NCBI RefSeq assembly: GCF_013761245.1
Contig: NZ_JACDUT010000013.1
Location: 19,031 to 83,030, forward strand
From: Thermaerobacillus caldiproteolyticus
GTDB lineage: Bacteria; Bacillota; Bacilli; Bacillales; Anoxybacillaceae
Direction: 5' to 3'
Length of the DNA stretch: 64,000 nucleotides
The notes under the pieces were generated by a model. The model was given only the letters and a program-made list of their open reading frames with translations, did no database searches and had not been told where the DNA came from. Both the position numbers and the translations under genes were made by a program. Shown in pieces: positions 25,886 to 34,572 of the stretch (positions are counted from its first letter, which is position 1; each line of letters begins with the position of its first letter).

Positions 25886-25997
25886 CGTTGCATTCCCTCC
25901 TTCGCATTCACTCGTGTTGATGACCAACACGTATTTTTATTATGGAACGTTTCTTTCGTCTTATGTGTTCAAATATTGGTACGTGAGGTGAAAAACA

Positions 25998-26276
25998 ATG
26001 ACAACCATGAACGATTACTTTGAACGGTTAACGAACTATTTATTGGAAAAAAATGATTCGCTTGCTTATGCACAAGCACGGACGTGGGTCGAATTGTTAT
26101 GGGAAGATTTTGAAACGACCTATGCTCGCGCTGGATATTCATATAAAGGAAAAGAACTAACAGAAAGAGTGGTGCGTCAATGGATCGACCAATATGGCGC
26201 ACGATTACATGAGTTTCAAACGACGAATCCGAAATACAAACATTTGCTTAACCAAGACGATTATTTGAAACATTAA
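25998..26276 (+). CDS. yfhJ: YfhJ family protein (WVELL domain)
   Basis: A 92-residue protein with the family signature ARTWVELLWEDFETTYARAG and a C-terminal GKELTERVVRQWIDQYG. Function unknown. ATG at 25998 follows GAGGTGAAAAACA. It is conserved beside sspK in Bacillaceae. Confidence 0.85.
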   Translation: MTTMNDYFERLTNYLLEKNDSLAYAQARTWVELLWEDFETTYARAGYSYKGKELTERVVRQWIDQYGARLHEFQTTNPKYKHLLNQDDYLKH

Positions 26277-26349
26277 AAGAGCGGCTGGTCAATGCCAATC
26301 GCTCCTTCGTTTGTGATATGGGGTTACGTGTCGTGTATGGAAGAACAAG

Positions 26350-27330
26350 TTAGTTTGGAATCAGCTCGAGTTTTTTGCGCAACTTTCCTTCGCTAAAAAT
26401 CCATCCTGTATATGAGCTGACAATATTGAGATCGCGGTCTAACTGAACAACAGCAATAAACGGATAGTAGCCTTTACTTCGATAACGTAAATCGGTAAAT
26501 CGCACTTCGTAATGGTCGCTATATTCATGTACTTCCCAGCGGTAGACAGGTGAGAACGATAAAAAGGCCGATAAATTTTCGTCTTTTTTTGCTGCTTCAA
26601 TGACTGGATTGTTCGGAATTGGACATTTTTCAAATTTATCTAATAGATGAATACGACCGTTTTTCGCACGCCCGACATAAAAATAATCTTTTGCTGTAAT
26701 TGCTAAATGCCATTCACGAAAGCGAAATGTTGGTACTGTAATGATATGTTCGACTTCAGGGATTTTTTTGTGAATGGCTTGCTTAATATATGCTTGTTGA
26801 CGAAATCGAACAACATAATATCCTGCGAGCACGATGTAAATCGTTAAAAATGTATAGCCGGGATGAGCGCCAAGAAACATGGTTCCGATTCCAACGAGAT
26901 GAAGGGAAAAAATAATCGGATCAAACGTATTAATCATGCCAAAGGCGATCCACTTTTTTGTAAATGGACGTAACGCTTGCGTACCGTAAGCATTAAAAAG
27001 ATCGACGAACACGTGAAAGGCAACGGCGATGAATGTCCATAGCCATAGCCGAAACATGCTGACTTCTGGATAAAAATAAAAAATGATTCCGGTAATCAAA
27101 AGAGACCATAACCATACAGCAGGAATGGAGTGAGTAATTCCACGATGGTTTTGAATATATGTTGCGTTGTTTTTTAGTTTTAGGATCGTATCTAAATCAG
27201 GTGCTTGTGAACCAGCTAAAGTGCCGATTAAGATCGCCTGCGCTAACATGGGATCGTGAGCGATAACAGGGTCTAATGTGGCGATACTGCCTAATGCGAC
27301 TCCCATGACGATATGTGTTCCTGTATCCAA
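26350..27330 (-). CDS. yfhP: YfhP family membrane-bound metal-dependent hydrolase-like protein
   Basis: A 326-residue DUF457/YdjM-like membrane protein. The N-terminus, DTGTHIVMGVALGSIATLDP, and the SQAPDLDTILKLKNNATYIQ with NHRGITHSIPA motif carry the His/Asp residues expected to bind metal; about four membrane helices lie between residues 70 and 185, followed by a soluble C-terminal domain. TTG at 27330 gives a start (MDTGTH) that agrees with relatives; AAGGAGGT is upstream. In B. subtilis yfhP precedes mutY; here a formate module of about 7 kb is inserted between the two. Confidence 0.85.
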   Translation of the reverse strand: MDTGTHIVMGVALGSIATLDPVIAHDPMLAQAILIGTLAGSQAPDLDTILKLKNNATYIQNHRGITHSIPAVWLWSLLITGIIFYFYPEVSMFRLWLWTFIAVAFHVFVDLFNAYGTQALRPFTKKWIAFGMINTFDPIIFSLHLVGIGTMFLGAHPGYTFLTIYIVLAGYYVVRFRQQAYIKQAIHKKIPEVEHIITVPTFRFREWHLAITAKDYFYVGRAKNGRIHLLDKFEKCPIPNNPVIEAAKKDENLSAFLSFSPVYRWEVHEYSDHYEVRFTDLRYRSKGYYPFIAVVQLDRDLNIVSSYTGWIFSEGKLRKKLELIPN

Positions 27331-27336
27331 TGACAA

Positions 27337-27847
27337 AAGACCTCCTTGTAATGGTTCTAGTTCATAGTATATCCATGTCTTTTTTCAACGATTGGACAAT
27401 TGTAATGAAATCGTGGAATTTTTTATGGAATAGTACGTACGTAGGTGGTGAAAGGCTATCTCTTATGTATAAGGATATTTTCACTATTTGGTAGATGATT
27501 TGTTTTATCATGTATATCAAAGTGCAAAAAAGTAAAAGCCTCTCTAATGATGGCAGTGATAGTTGATACCATTGTATCGTCAGTCTACCATAGAGCGTAT
27601 TGATTGACCAGGATCTGCGTGTGAACGATGTGGGAGAAGTTTTCGTGGAAGCTTTTTATGTTATAGACACCTTTCTTGTAGGAGTCATCATCTCTCACAA
27701 GAAAGGTGTCTTTGATTTTATTGTTGGAGAGGCATGTGGTTCCTGATTGGATTTATGACATTAGCTCCATCTTACATTCGACTATATGAAGTTTATACAT
27801 TTTTATTCCCATTTTGGTGTATGCTACTGTTAAGCAAACTTCAGGGA
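27337..27847. other. Intergenic region with inverted repeats, no gene
   Basis: About 510 bases between yfhP and the formate module. It holds an imperfect long hairpin near 27538-27598 and a 14-base perfect inverted repeat at 27666-27710 (next entry). No frame resembles a protein. Confidence 0.5.
27666..27720 (+). terminator. Terminator-like 14-base inverted repeat without an upstream gene
   Basis: GACACCTTTCTTGT pairs with ACAAGAAAGGTGTC around a 17-base loop; TTTGATTTTATT follows. No gene on the plus strand leads into it, so it may end an unrecognised small RNA or be a remnant. Confidence 0.5.
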
Positions 27848-28333
27848 TTACACTTCTTTTAGGCCTTTTCCTATTCCTTTAAGCAGTGAGATGATAAATC
27901 GAATAGCTCGATTCACGTCGGGGTCGCGTAAAATACTAAGAAGTTCGAACAAAGTGATTTTTTTGCCGTTCGTTTGCAACTGTTCATATGCTTCTGTTAT
28001 TCCTAAAGCCGTACTTTGCAAAAATTTCGTTGTTATGCCGGGATCGATTTTTGTTAATACACCAGATAATTCCATGAGATTGTTAACGAGCGTTGTGACT
28101 GGTTTTCGATTTGCTTGTTCAATAAGGATTTTCGCAATGTCCTCTTTTGCTTTCAACATGGCATAAATAGCTTCTAGAATTCCGCTTTCATGCAATTCTT
28201 GGAGAATGTTGAGTATCTCGCTGACAGCAGGTTCTTTTTCCGATAGAAGAGCTTTAAGCTCCTCTATCGTCTTTTTCCGCTTTTCTTTTTCTGTCATTTC
28301 TTGTTTACGAATGGTTGTAATCGGTTTGGCCAT
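27848..28333 (-). CDS. DUF1641 protein of the formate dehydrogenase operon (YrhD-like)
   Basis: A 161-residue mostly helical protein, MAKPITTIRKQEMTEKEKRK at the start and the DUF1641-type segment ITKFLQSTALGITEAYEQ-like (GITTKFLQS, GITEAYEQLQ) and LLSILRDPDVNRAIRF near the end. In Bacillaceae this family almost always follows the formate dehydrogenase gene (yrhE-yrhD); it is thought to assist or couple the enzyme but the role is unproven. ATG at 28333 lies one base after the fdhA stop codon, and its AGGAGGTGC ribosome site is inside the fdhA end, so translation is probably coupled. Confidence 0.82.
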   Translation of the reverse strand: MAKPITTIRKQEMTEKEKRKKTIEELKALLSEKEPAVSEILNILQELHESGILEAIYAMLKAKEDIAKILIEQANRKPVTTLVNNLMELSGVLTKIDPGITTKFLQSTALGITEAYEQLQTNGKKITLFELLSILRDPDVNRAIRFIISLLKGIGKGLKEV

Positions 28334-28334
28334 G

Positions 28335-31289
28335 TCATTGCACCTCCTGTACATCGTCTGTCAAATGAACATAGCCTGGACGCTTCCATTTTCGCTGAAC
28401 TTCAACGCCTTTTCGCGGATTTCGCTTTTTAAAGCGCGGATTAGTGCGAGGAAGCGGTGTTGGTCCATCTACTTCTAACACATGCATGCGAACTTTTGCT
28501 TGTTTATAGGCCGGTGTATTTGTACGGTGATCCGTAGCTGGGCCTGTTAATAAATTAATTGCGCTTTCGTTTGTCGTTGAGTGCATTGGAAGATAGAGTT
28601 CGTTGTCTTTTACGCGATCAGTGACTAATACCCGTACTCTAATGCTTCCAAACGGGGATTCCAAACGGACGAGAGAGCCGTCTTTGATCCCTCTTTCTTT
28701 GGCGAGTTTCGGTGATACTTCCACGAAGACATCTGGAAGCTTGGATTGAATACCGGAAGATTTATTCGTTAGATTTCCTTCATGGAAATGTTCAAGTAAG
28801 CGTCCATTGTTGATATGAAGATCATACTCATCTGGGAATTCAGCTGGTTTTACCCAATCAGCTAACGCGAATCGCGCTTTCCCATCTGGGAAGTTGAAAC
28901 GTTCTTTATAGAGAAGCGGTGTATGGGAGCCATCGAAGCTTCCCCAGCACAAACTGTTCCATCCCTCCAAGTTCTCATAATGAGCTTGAGAATAGAGAGG
29001 AGCTAGTCTGGCAATTTCATCCATAATTTCTTTTGGACTTGCATAGTTCCAGTCCGCCCCCATTCGTTTAGCAATTTCTTGGATAATCCACCAATCTGGC
29101 TTCGAGTCTCCTAATGGCTCAAGGGCTTGATAAAAACGTTGGATACGACGTTCTGTGTTTGTGAATGTTCCTTCCTTCTCTAAACTTGGTGCTGCAGGTA
29201 AAACGACGTCAGCAAATTGGGCTGTTCTTGATAAGAAAATATCTTGTACGACTAAGAAATCTAATTGAGAAAGCAGTTTCTGAACATGGTTGGCATTTGA
29301 ATCGACTAGTGCCATATCTTCCCCGATGATGTACATTCCTTTTAGTTTTCCTTGTTCAATGGCTTCAAGCATTTGGATGTTATCTAGACCTGGTTTGCCA
29401 TCAATTTTTACACCGTATGCTTTTTCAAATTTTGCACGTGCAATGTCATCAGTGATATGCTGATATCCTGGGAGCCATGCCGGCAATGATCCCATATCGC
29501 AGGCGCCTTGTACATTATTATGTCCGCGAAGAGGGAATGCTCCTGCCCCCGGACGCCCGTAGTTTCCTGTGGCTAATAAAAGATTGGAAATTGCGGCGGA
29601 TGTATCGCTGCCACCAGTATTTTGGGTTACTCCCATTCCCCAAAGTATGCATGTTCCATCTGCTTCATGGATCATCGTTGCAACGCGAATTAAATCTTCT
29701 TTAGCAATGCCTGTCATTTCTTCGGCATATTCTAACGTATATTTCTCCAATACTTGTTTAAATTCATCAAAGAAATGAACACGTTCACGGATGAATGCCT
29801 CATCATGCCAGCCTTGATCAATAATATATTTCGTCACGGCCATTAACCATACTTGGTCGGTACCTTGTTTTGGACTAATAAATAAGTCAGCTCGCTCAGC
29901 CATTTCATGTCTGCGAAGATCAGCGACAATTAATTTTTGACCATGTAGCTTATGAGCTCGTTTTACGCGAGTCGCCAAAACAGGGTGACCTTCACTCGGG
30001 TTTGCCCCGATAATGATGACAAGACCAGCGGATGCGATATCTTGAATTGTTCCTGAATCTCCGCCCATTCCTACTGTACGGAACAATCCATCCGTAGCGG
30101 GAGACTGACAATAGCGAGAACAGTTATCAACATTATTGGTTTCAAATACTTGACGAGCCAATTTTTGCATAAGGTAGTTTTCCTCATTGGTAATTTTTGA
30201 GGAAGAGATAAAACCAAGTGCGTCACCGCCGTACGTCTGTTTAATTTCACTCAATTTTCGTACGACAAGAGAGAGAGCTTCTTCCCATGTGGATTCTACA
30301 AATACATCACCTTGGCGAATTAACGGTTTGGTAATTCGTTCTTCACTATTTACAAAGTCCCAACCAAATTTCCCTTTTACGCAAGTAGAAATTGCATTGA
30401 CTGGCGCTTCAGAAGTTGGTTGGATTTTTAAAATTTTACGACCTTTTGTCCATACTTCAAAAGAACAGCCGACTCCACAGAATGTACAGACCGTTTTTGT
30501 CTTTTTGATACGGGTTTCCCGCATCGCTGCTTCAATTTCAGAAATGGCGAAAATGCCGCTATAACCTGGTTCCACTTCTTTTACGAAATCAATCATTGGG
30601 TTTAACAGATCTTTGTCCAATCCTGTCATAAATCCGGCTTCGCCTAACATCGATTTTTCCATTAATGCATTACAAGGACATACAGTGACACATTGTCCAC
30701 AGCTTACACAAGAGGATTCATTAATCGGTACCCCGTCATCCCAGATGACCCGTGGGCGTTCGGCTTCCCAATCGATTGATAACGTTTCGTTTACTTGTAA
30801 ATTTTGGCATACTTCTACACATTGGCCGCAGGCGATGCATTGATTTGGATCATAACGATAAAAAGGATGGGACATATCTACTTCAGACGGGTCTACCTTT
30901 GGCCGATATGGGTATTTTTGATGCTCAATCCCCATTAGCTCGGCGGTGTTATGCAATTTACAGTTTCCGTTATTGTTATCACAGACCGTACAATAAAGTA
31001 AATGGTTTTCAAGAATTCGATCCATCGCTTCCTTTTGTGCTGCCTTTGCTCGCTCAGATGATGATTGAATATTCATGCCATCTAGAGCAACAGTGGCACA
31101 GGCGCGTACTAATTTTCCATCTGCCTCAACAATACATGTGTCGCATGTTTGGATGGGATCAACTTCAGGAACATAACAGATTTGCGGATGTGGAATATGG
31201 TTAGCGTTCATCGCTTGCAAAATGGTCGTCCCAGCTTTCACTTTGTAATCGGTTCCATTAATCGTAATCGTAATTAATTGATCATCCAC
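28335..31289 (-). CDS. Formate dehydrogenase catalytic subunit, molybdopterin and multi Fe-S (YrhE type)
   Basis: Cytosolic oxidation of formate to CO2. The roughly 984-residue protein has, in order, a 2Fe-2S ferredoxin domain (ICYVPEVDP...CDTCIVE), a His-Cys3 4Fe-4S segment (HLLYCTVCDNNNGNC), two ferredoxin clusters (CIACGQCVEVCQ and CVSCGQCVTVCP), the 4Fe-4S of the molybdopterin domain (CTFCGVGC), the large Mo/W-bis-MGD domain, and the C-terminal dinucleotide-binding domain (LLTGPATDHRTNTPAYK). The Mo ligand is probably the Cys in SRYCQSPA; no UGA is used. I choose GTG 31289 with GGGGG eight bases before it; TTG 31292 is possible. A terminator-like hairpin stands in its leader. Confidence 0.88.
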   Translation of the reverse strand: MDDQLITITINGTDYKVKAGTTILQAMNANHIPHPQICYVPEVDPIQTCDTCIVEADGKLVRACATVALDGMNIQSSSERAKAAQKEAMDRILENHLLYCTVCDNNNGNCKLHNTAELMGIEHQKYPYRPKVDPSEVDMSHPFYRYDPNQCIACGQCVEVCQNLQVNETLSIDWEAERPRVIWDDGVPINESSCVSCGQCVTVCPCNALMEKSMLGEAGFMTGLDKDLLNPMIDFVKEVEPGYSGIFAISEIEAAMRETRIKKTKTVCTFCGVGCSFEVWTKGRKILKIQPTSEAPVNAISTCVKGKFGWDFVNSEERITKPLIRQGDVFVESTWEEALSLVVRKLSEIKQTYGGDALGFISSSKITNEENYLMQKLARQVFETNNVDNCSRYCQSPATDGLFRTVGMGGDSGTIQDIASAGLVIIIGANPSEGHPVLATRVKRAHKLHGQKLIVADLRRHEMAERADLFISPKQGTDQVWLMAVTKYIIDQGWHDEAFIRERVHFFDEFKQVLEKYTLEYAEEMTGIAKEDLIRVATMIHEADGTCILWGMGVTQNTGGSDTSAAISNLLLATGNYGRPGAGAFPLRGHNNVQGACDMGSLPAWLPGYQHITDDIARAKFEKAYGVKIDGKPGLDNIQMLEAIEQGKLKGMYIIGEDMALVDSNANHVQKLLSQLDFLVVQDIFLSRTAQFADVVLPAAPSLEKEGTFTNTERRIQRFYQALEPLGDSKPDWWIIQEIAKRMGADWNYASPKEIMDEIARLAPLYSQAHYENLEGWNSLCWGSFDGSHTPLLYKERFNFPDGKARFALADWVKPAEFPDEYDLHINNGRLLEHFHEGNLTNKSSGIQSKLPDVFVEVSPKLAKERGIKDGSLVRLESPFGSIRVRVLVTDRVKDNELYLPMHSTTNESAINLLTGPATDHRTNTPAYKQAKVRMHVLEVDGPTPLPRTNPRFKKRNPRKGVEVQRKWKRPGYVHLTDDVQEVQ

Positions 31290-31309
31290 CAAGAAAACCC
31301 CCTTTAGAA

Positions 31310-31375
31310 AATAAAAAACTCCACCATGAAACAATCTGGTCATAGTACATTCGACAGATTGATCATGGTGGAGTA
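31310..31375 (-). promoter_or_regulatory. Terminator-like attenuator hairpin in the fdhA leader
   Basis: On the minus strand CTCCACCATGA ... CAATCTGTC forms a long interrupted stem with ... CAGATTG ... TCATGGTGGAG, followed directly by TTTTTTATTTT and then the fdhA ribosome site. No minus-strand gene lies upstream that would need a terminator. A preceding hairpin (GAAACATAA / TTATGTTTC, about 31430-31458) completes a structured leader. This arrangement suggests transcription attenuation. Confidence 0.6.
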
Positions 31376-31389
31376 GCTCTTTAGCATGA

Positions 31390-31769
31390 ATATAACTAAA
31401 TCGCCAATCCGCCAATTGGTAATGAGGTAGAAACATAACAAGTTTCCTTATTATGTTTCCACTATTGTCATGTCTATTATATTACTATACTCTTTGTAAC
31501 ACAACCTATGTGTTTGAAAGGAAAAAAGATTTCATCAAAGCTTGAATTGTATTTGTTTGTTCGCGAAGAATTGGATTCAGTTGAATAATGTTCATGTCGT
31601 CTATACTTTTGGCTACATTGAGGTAGATAAAATCAAAGGCTGTTTTGGTGTACTTAATGGCATCCTGAAATGTTTCGATTTGTTACGGATTGTCTGTGAG
31701 CATTCATTTGATTCCCTTTTTGTGACTTCTAGGATTATAATTTTACACAAAGGAAAGGGGGGGTTCTAC
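31390..31769. other. Divergent regulatory region between fdhA and the DUF2294 gene
   Basis: About 380 bases with promoters for both directions presumed. On the minus strand the leader hairpin GAAACATAA/TTATGTTTC is seen; on the plus strand only the AAAGGAAAGGGGGGG ribosome site near 31751-31763 stands out. Confidence 0.45.
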
Positions 31770-32120
31770 ATGTCAAAGAAAGAAGCGGCTTTCAATGATA
31801 TCATCCGAAAGGTTCGCAAACAGCTGTTTGGAAAGGGGCCAGAACGAATTAAAACGCATTTTATTGAGAATATAGCCGTAACAATATTGCACGGAAATTT
31901 AACGCCAACGGAAAAATTTATTGCGCAATCACGAGAAGGAAAGGAAATGGTTCATACTGCTCGGACGAGCATGATTCAGGAAGTGTATGCAAGGAAGGTG
32001 CCGGATGGATTGGAAGATTTAGTAGGTTCGAAGCTACTTTACTTATTTTCAGATATTAACGTAGAAGAAGATATTGCTGTTTCTGTATTTATATTTGAAG
32101 ATAAAATTGCAGAGCAATAG
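31770..32120 (+). CDS. DUF2294 domain protein
   Basis: A 116-residue protein: FNDIIRKVRKQLFGKGPERI, the TPTEKFIAQSREGKEMVHTA region and a C-terminal LYLFSDINVEEDIAVSVFIF. This fits DUF2294, a family of small Bacillaceae proteins that often lies beside formate dehydrogenase or Na+-linked genes; older annotation links it to a sodium-translocating complex without proof. ATG at 31770 follows AAAGGAAAGGGGGGG. It sits between fdhA (divergent) and fdhD (same strand), which suggests a role in formate metabolism. Confidence 0.78.
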   Translation: MSKKEAAFNDIIRKVRKQLFGKGPERIKTHFIENIAVTILHGNLTPTEKFIAQSREGKEMVHTARTSMIQEVYARKVPDGLEDLVGSKLLYLFSDINVEEDIAVSVFIFEDKIAEQ

Positions 32121-32251
32121 AAAAGCAGAAACAAACAGAGGAGCGAATCCAATTTTGACGTTTGGCTATCTTTCTCGAAAATATAAAATACAAAATCCGA
32201 AATAATGTGTCATTCCTTTGCTCATATCAACCATTCAAGTAAAATTTCATA

Positions 32252-32281
32252 TTGTTAAATAATGCGTTTTCATGTTAGAAT
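32252..32281 (+). promoter_or_regulatory. Putative sigma-A promoter of fdhD
   Basis: TTGTTA (32252-32257) and TAGAAT (32276-32281) are separated by 18 bases. Transcription would start near 32288 and make a leader of about 275 bases ahead of fdhD. Confidence 0.55.
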
Positions 32282-32287
32282 AAACAT

Positions 32288-32462
32288 GAAAAGTTTGGCT
32301 TGGTAATAGAATGGGATTCTGTTATCAGTTAAGCTTTTCCCGATACACAACTGAAGCCGTTGGTTTTATCACAGCGTTCCTGTGTTGAAACTACCGCCAC
32401 TTCTCTAAATATACCAAATAGTAGAACTATTTTGTATTTAGAGAATGTGGCGGTTTTGTTTT
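32288..32462 (+). promoter_or_regulatory. Structured fdhD leader ending in a very long terminator hairpin
   Basis: After the promoter come the hairpins TAATAGAAT/ATTCTGTTA (32304-32326) and CACAG/CTGTG (32370-32384), then a nearly perfect stem of about 27 base pairs (CCGCCAC at 32394-32400 through AAATAG, pairing with CTATTTTG ... GTGGCGG to 32453) followed by TTTTGTTTTTT. FdhD starts 100 bases later. The layout of promoter, folded region and terminator resembles a riboswitch; it does not match a family I can recall with certainty. Confidence 0.55.
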
Positions 32463-32562
32463 TTATATAAAAGGTTTTTATCTTCATGCTTTTAATTATT
32501 TTTAATAAAGATCCGAATATAATGGTGACAAATGTTTTTGAACGGAAAAAAGAGGTGATAGT

Positions 32563-33375
32563 ATGGGCAAGTCAGTGACCCATTCGCAAAAAATTATCAA
32601 ATATAAGGATAGTGTATTCCAAAAATTAGATGACGAAGTGGCTGTAGAATATCCACTTACTATCGTGGTGGATGGAGAAGAGTTTGCTACCATGGTGTGT
32701 ACACCGACTCACCTTGATGAGATGGTTATTGGTTTTTTGGCATCCGAGGGGCTCATTCGTGTTTCTGATGAAATAAAGTCGCTAACGATTGATGAATCGC
32801 GTGGTTTTGCTTACGTAGAATTAGCAACGAAACGGTCGATTAGCAAAGATTTTTACTCTAAACGCTTTATTGGTTCTTGCTGCGGAAAAAGTAGACAATT
32901 TTATTTTTATAATGATATGAGGACAGCCAAAACTGTAACGAACCAGACTCGTGTTACGGTTGATCAATGCTTTCATTTAATGAAACGATTACAGGAAAGC
33001 TCGTCCGATTTTCAAGCGACTGGAGGCATTCACAATGCAGCCTTATGTACGCCGAGTGAACTCGTCGTGATGCGTTCTGATATTGGTAGACATAACACGC
33101 TAGATAAAATTTATGGATATTGTTTACAACATCGACTTTCGTTGGCAGACAAGGTAATAGCCTTTAGTGGCCGAGTTTCATCAGAAGTTTTATTGAAAGT
33201 ATCTAAAATTGGAATTGGTATTATTTTATCTAAATCTGCGCCGACGACATTAGCTCTAGAATTAGCAAGGGATTTAGGAATTGCGGTCGTGGGGTTTATT
33301 CGCGATAGTACGCTAAATGTATATACTCATTCTGAAAAAATCATAGATGTCGATGGGGAATGTTTCCCTGAATAG
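32563..33375 (+). CDS. fdhD: Formate dehydrogenase accessory sulfurtransferase FdhD
   Basis: FdhD carries sulfur from a cysteine desulfurase to the molybdenum cofactor of formate dehydrogenase, which is needed for activity. The 270-residue protein has EMVIGFLASEGLI near residue 53, the sulfur-carrying cysteines C106-C107 in GSCCGKS, TGGIHNAA, and SDIGRHNTLDKIYGYCL followed by FSGRVSSEVLLK, all conserved in the family. ATG at 32563 follows AAAAGAGGTGATAGT. It is followed by a formate channel gene after 41 bases, forming an operon, and lies near fdhA on the other strand. Confidence 0.93.
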   Translation: MGKSVTHSQKIIKYKDSVFQKLDDEVAVEYPLTIVVDGEEFATMVCTPTHLDEMVIGFLASEGLIRVSDEIKSLTIDESRGFAYVELATKRSISKDFYSKRFIGSCCGKSRQFYFYNDMRTAKTVTNQTRVTVDQCFHLMKRLQESSSDFQATGGIHNAALCTPSELVVMRSDIGRHNTLDKIYGYCLQHRLSLADKVIAFSGRVSSEVLLKVSKIGIGIILSKSAPTTLALELARDLGIAVVGFIRDSTLNVYTHSEKIIDVDGECFPE

Positions 33376-33416
33376 TTTCAATACCATTCTTTGTTAGAAA
33401 AAGGAGGAAGGGGTTA

Positions 33417-34229
33417 TTGGCATATCGTACACCATCTCAAATTGCTCAACTAACGATCGAGATAGGAACACGTAAAGCGAAGCAGCCTCTTTTGACCCAG
33501 TTAATTCTAGGATTTTTGGCTGGTGCGTTTATTGCATTAGGGTTTCTCTTGGATATTCGCGTTATCGGGAATGTCCCGAAAGACTGGGGAAGTTTTGCGA
33601 ACTTTTTAGGTGCTGTTGTTTTCCCGTTAGGCCTGATCCTTGTCGTCATTGCCGGGGGAGAACTGTTAACGGGGAACATGATGTCGATGACTTTTGCTAT
33701 GTTAGCGAAAAAAATTACGATTAGAGATGTCATCAAGGGATGGTTCTGGGTAACGATCGGTAATTTTGTTGGGGCCGTGTTTGTTGCTTATGTCTTTGGA
33801 CATGTCGTTGGATTAACCTCTGAAGGCCCTTTTTTAGCGAAGACGCTAGCCATTGCTGATGCGAAGCTAAAAGATACATTTATCCAAGCTTTTTTCTCTG
33901 CAATCGGCTGTAACTGGCTAGTGGCGTTAGCTGTATGGCTTGCATACGGAGCAGAAGATATCGGTGGAAAGATTCTTGCGATTTGGTTTCCGATTATGGC
34001 GTTCGTAGCGATCGGATTCCAGCACGTCGTTGCGAATATGTTTGTAATCCCAGCTGCGATATTTGCTGGGCATGCTACTTGGACAGATTGGTTTCGCAAT
34101 TTTGTTCCTGTCTTTTTAGGAAACGCCGTTGGTGGAGGGGGATTCGTTGCTCTGCTCTATTGGTTAGCTTATATGAAAGAATTGAGATATGAGACGATGA
34201 TAAGAGTTCTAAAAAAAGAGGCGAAATGA
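33417..34229 (+). CDS. Formate/nitrite transporter family channel (FocA type)
   Basis: A pentameric membrane channel for formate, or related anions, in the cytoplasmic membrane. The 270-residue protein has six membrane segments; the FNT signatures are GFLAGAFIALGFLL, GGELLTGNMM, IGNFVGAVFVAYVF, AIGCNWLVALAVWLA, FQHVVANMFVIPA and GNAVGGGGFVALLY. The central selectivity histidine is in GFQHVVANM. The start is TTG at 33417 behind AAGGAGGAAGGGG. Its position next to fdhD and fdhA argues for formate rather than nitrite. Confidence 0.9.
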   Translation: MAYRTPSQIAQLTIEIGTRKAKQPLLTQLILGFLAGAFIALGFLLDIRVIGNVPKDWGSFANFLGAVVFPLGLILVVIAGGELLTGNMMSMTFAMLAKKITIRDVIKGWFWVTIGNFVGAVFVAYVFGHVVGLTSEGPFLAKTLAIADAKLKDTFIQAFFSAIGCNWLVALAVWLAYGAEDIGGKILAIWFPIMAFVAIGFQHVVANMFVIPAAIFAGHATWTDWFRNFVPVFLGNAVGGGGFVALLYWLAYMKELRYETMIRVLKKEAK

Positions 34230-34232
34230 CAG

Positions 34233-34289
34233 TAAAGACATCTTTTCCTGTAATGGATGTTTGTCCTGTGGGATAAGATGTCTTTTTTG
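34233..34289 (+). terminator. Terminator of the fdhD-focA operon
   Basis: AAAGACATCTT and AAGATGTCTTT (11 bases) pair across a 30-base loop, followed by TTTTG. Confidence 0.75.
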
Positions 34290-34572
34290 TATAGGCTTAG
34301 CCTCTTAGTTACAGCTTGTGATGGATGGTTTGCTTCATTTATGATAGTTGGTCTTTTCCTTTTATATTGACTATTTTCGATTATCCAAATTTGGAAGTTA
34401 AGTACCGTCAAGCACAGTTATGATGCTGGGACTAAGCTTAATAAAATAGGAATATTTTGGTTATAATTTTTAAATTAACTAGATTGCGTATACTTATTTT
34501 TCAATCTACATGGATAGGAGAAAGTGATATAATCAACATGTGTCGTTAGTTTACCATCTTGGAGGAAGCAAC

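Noticed and set aside
30187..30564. Plus-strand frames inside fdhA, gltB and other long minus-strand genes
   Set aside because: They are mirror frames of genes with clear conserved motifs and have no ribosome sites.
28335..31436. Upstream extension of formate dehydrogenase to 31436
   Set aside because: The extra 49 codons lie over a terminator-like hairpin and have no ribosome site; the GTG at 31289 is well placed.
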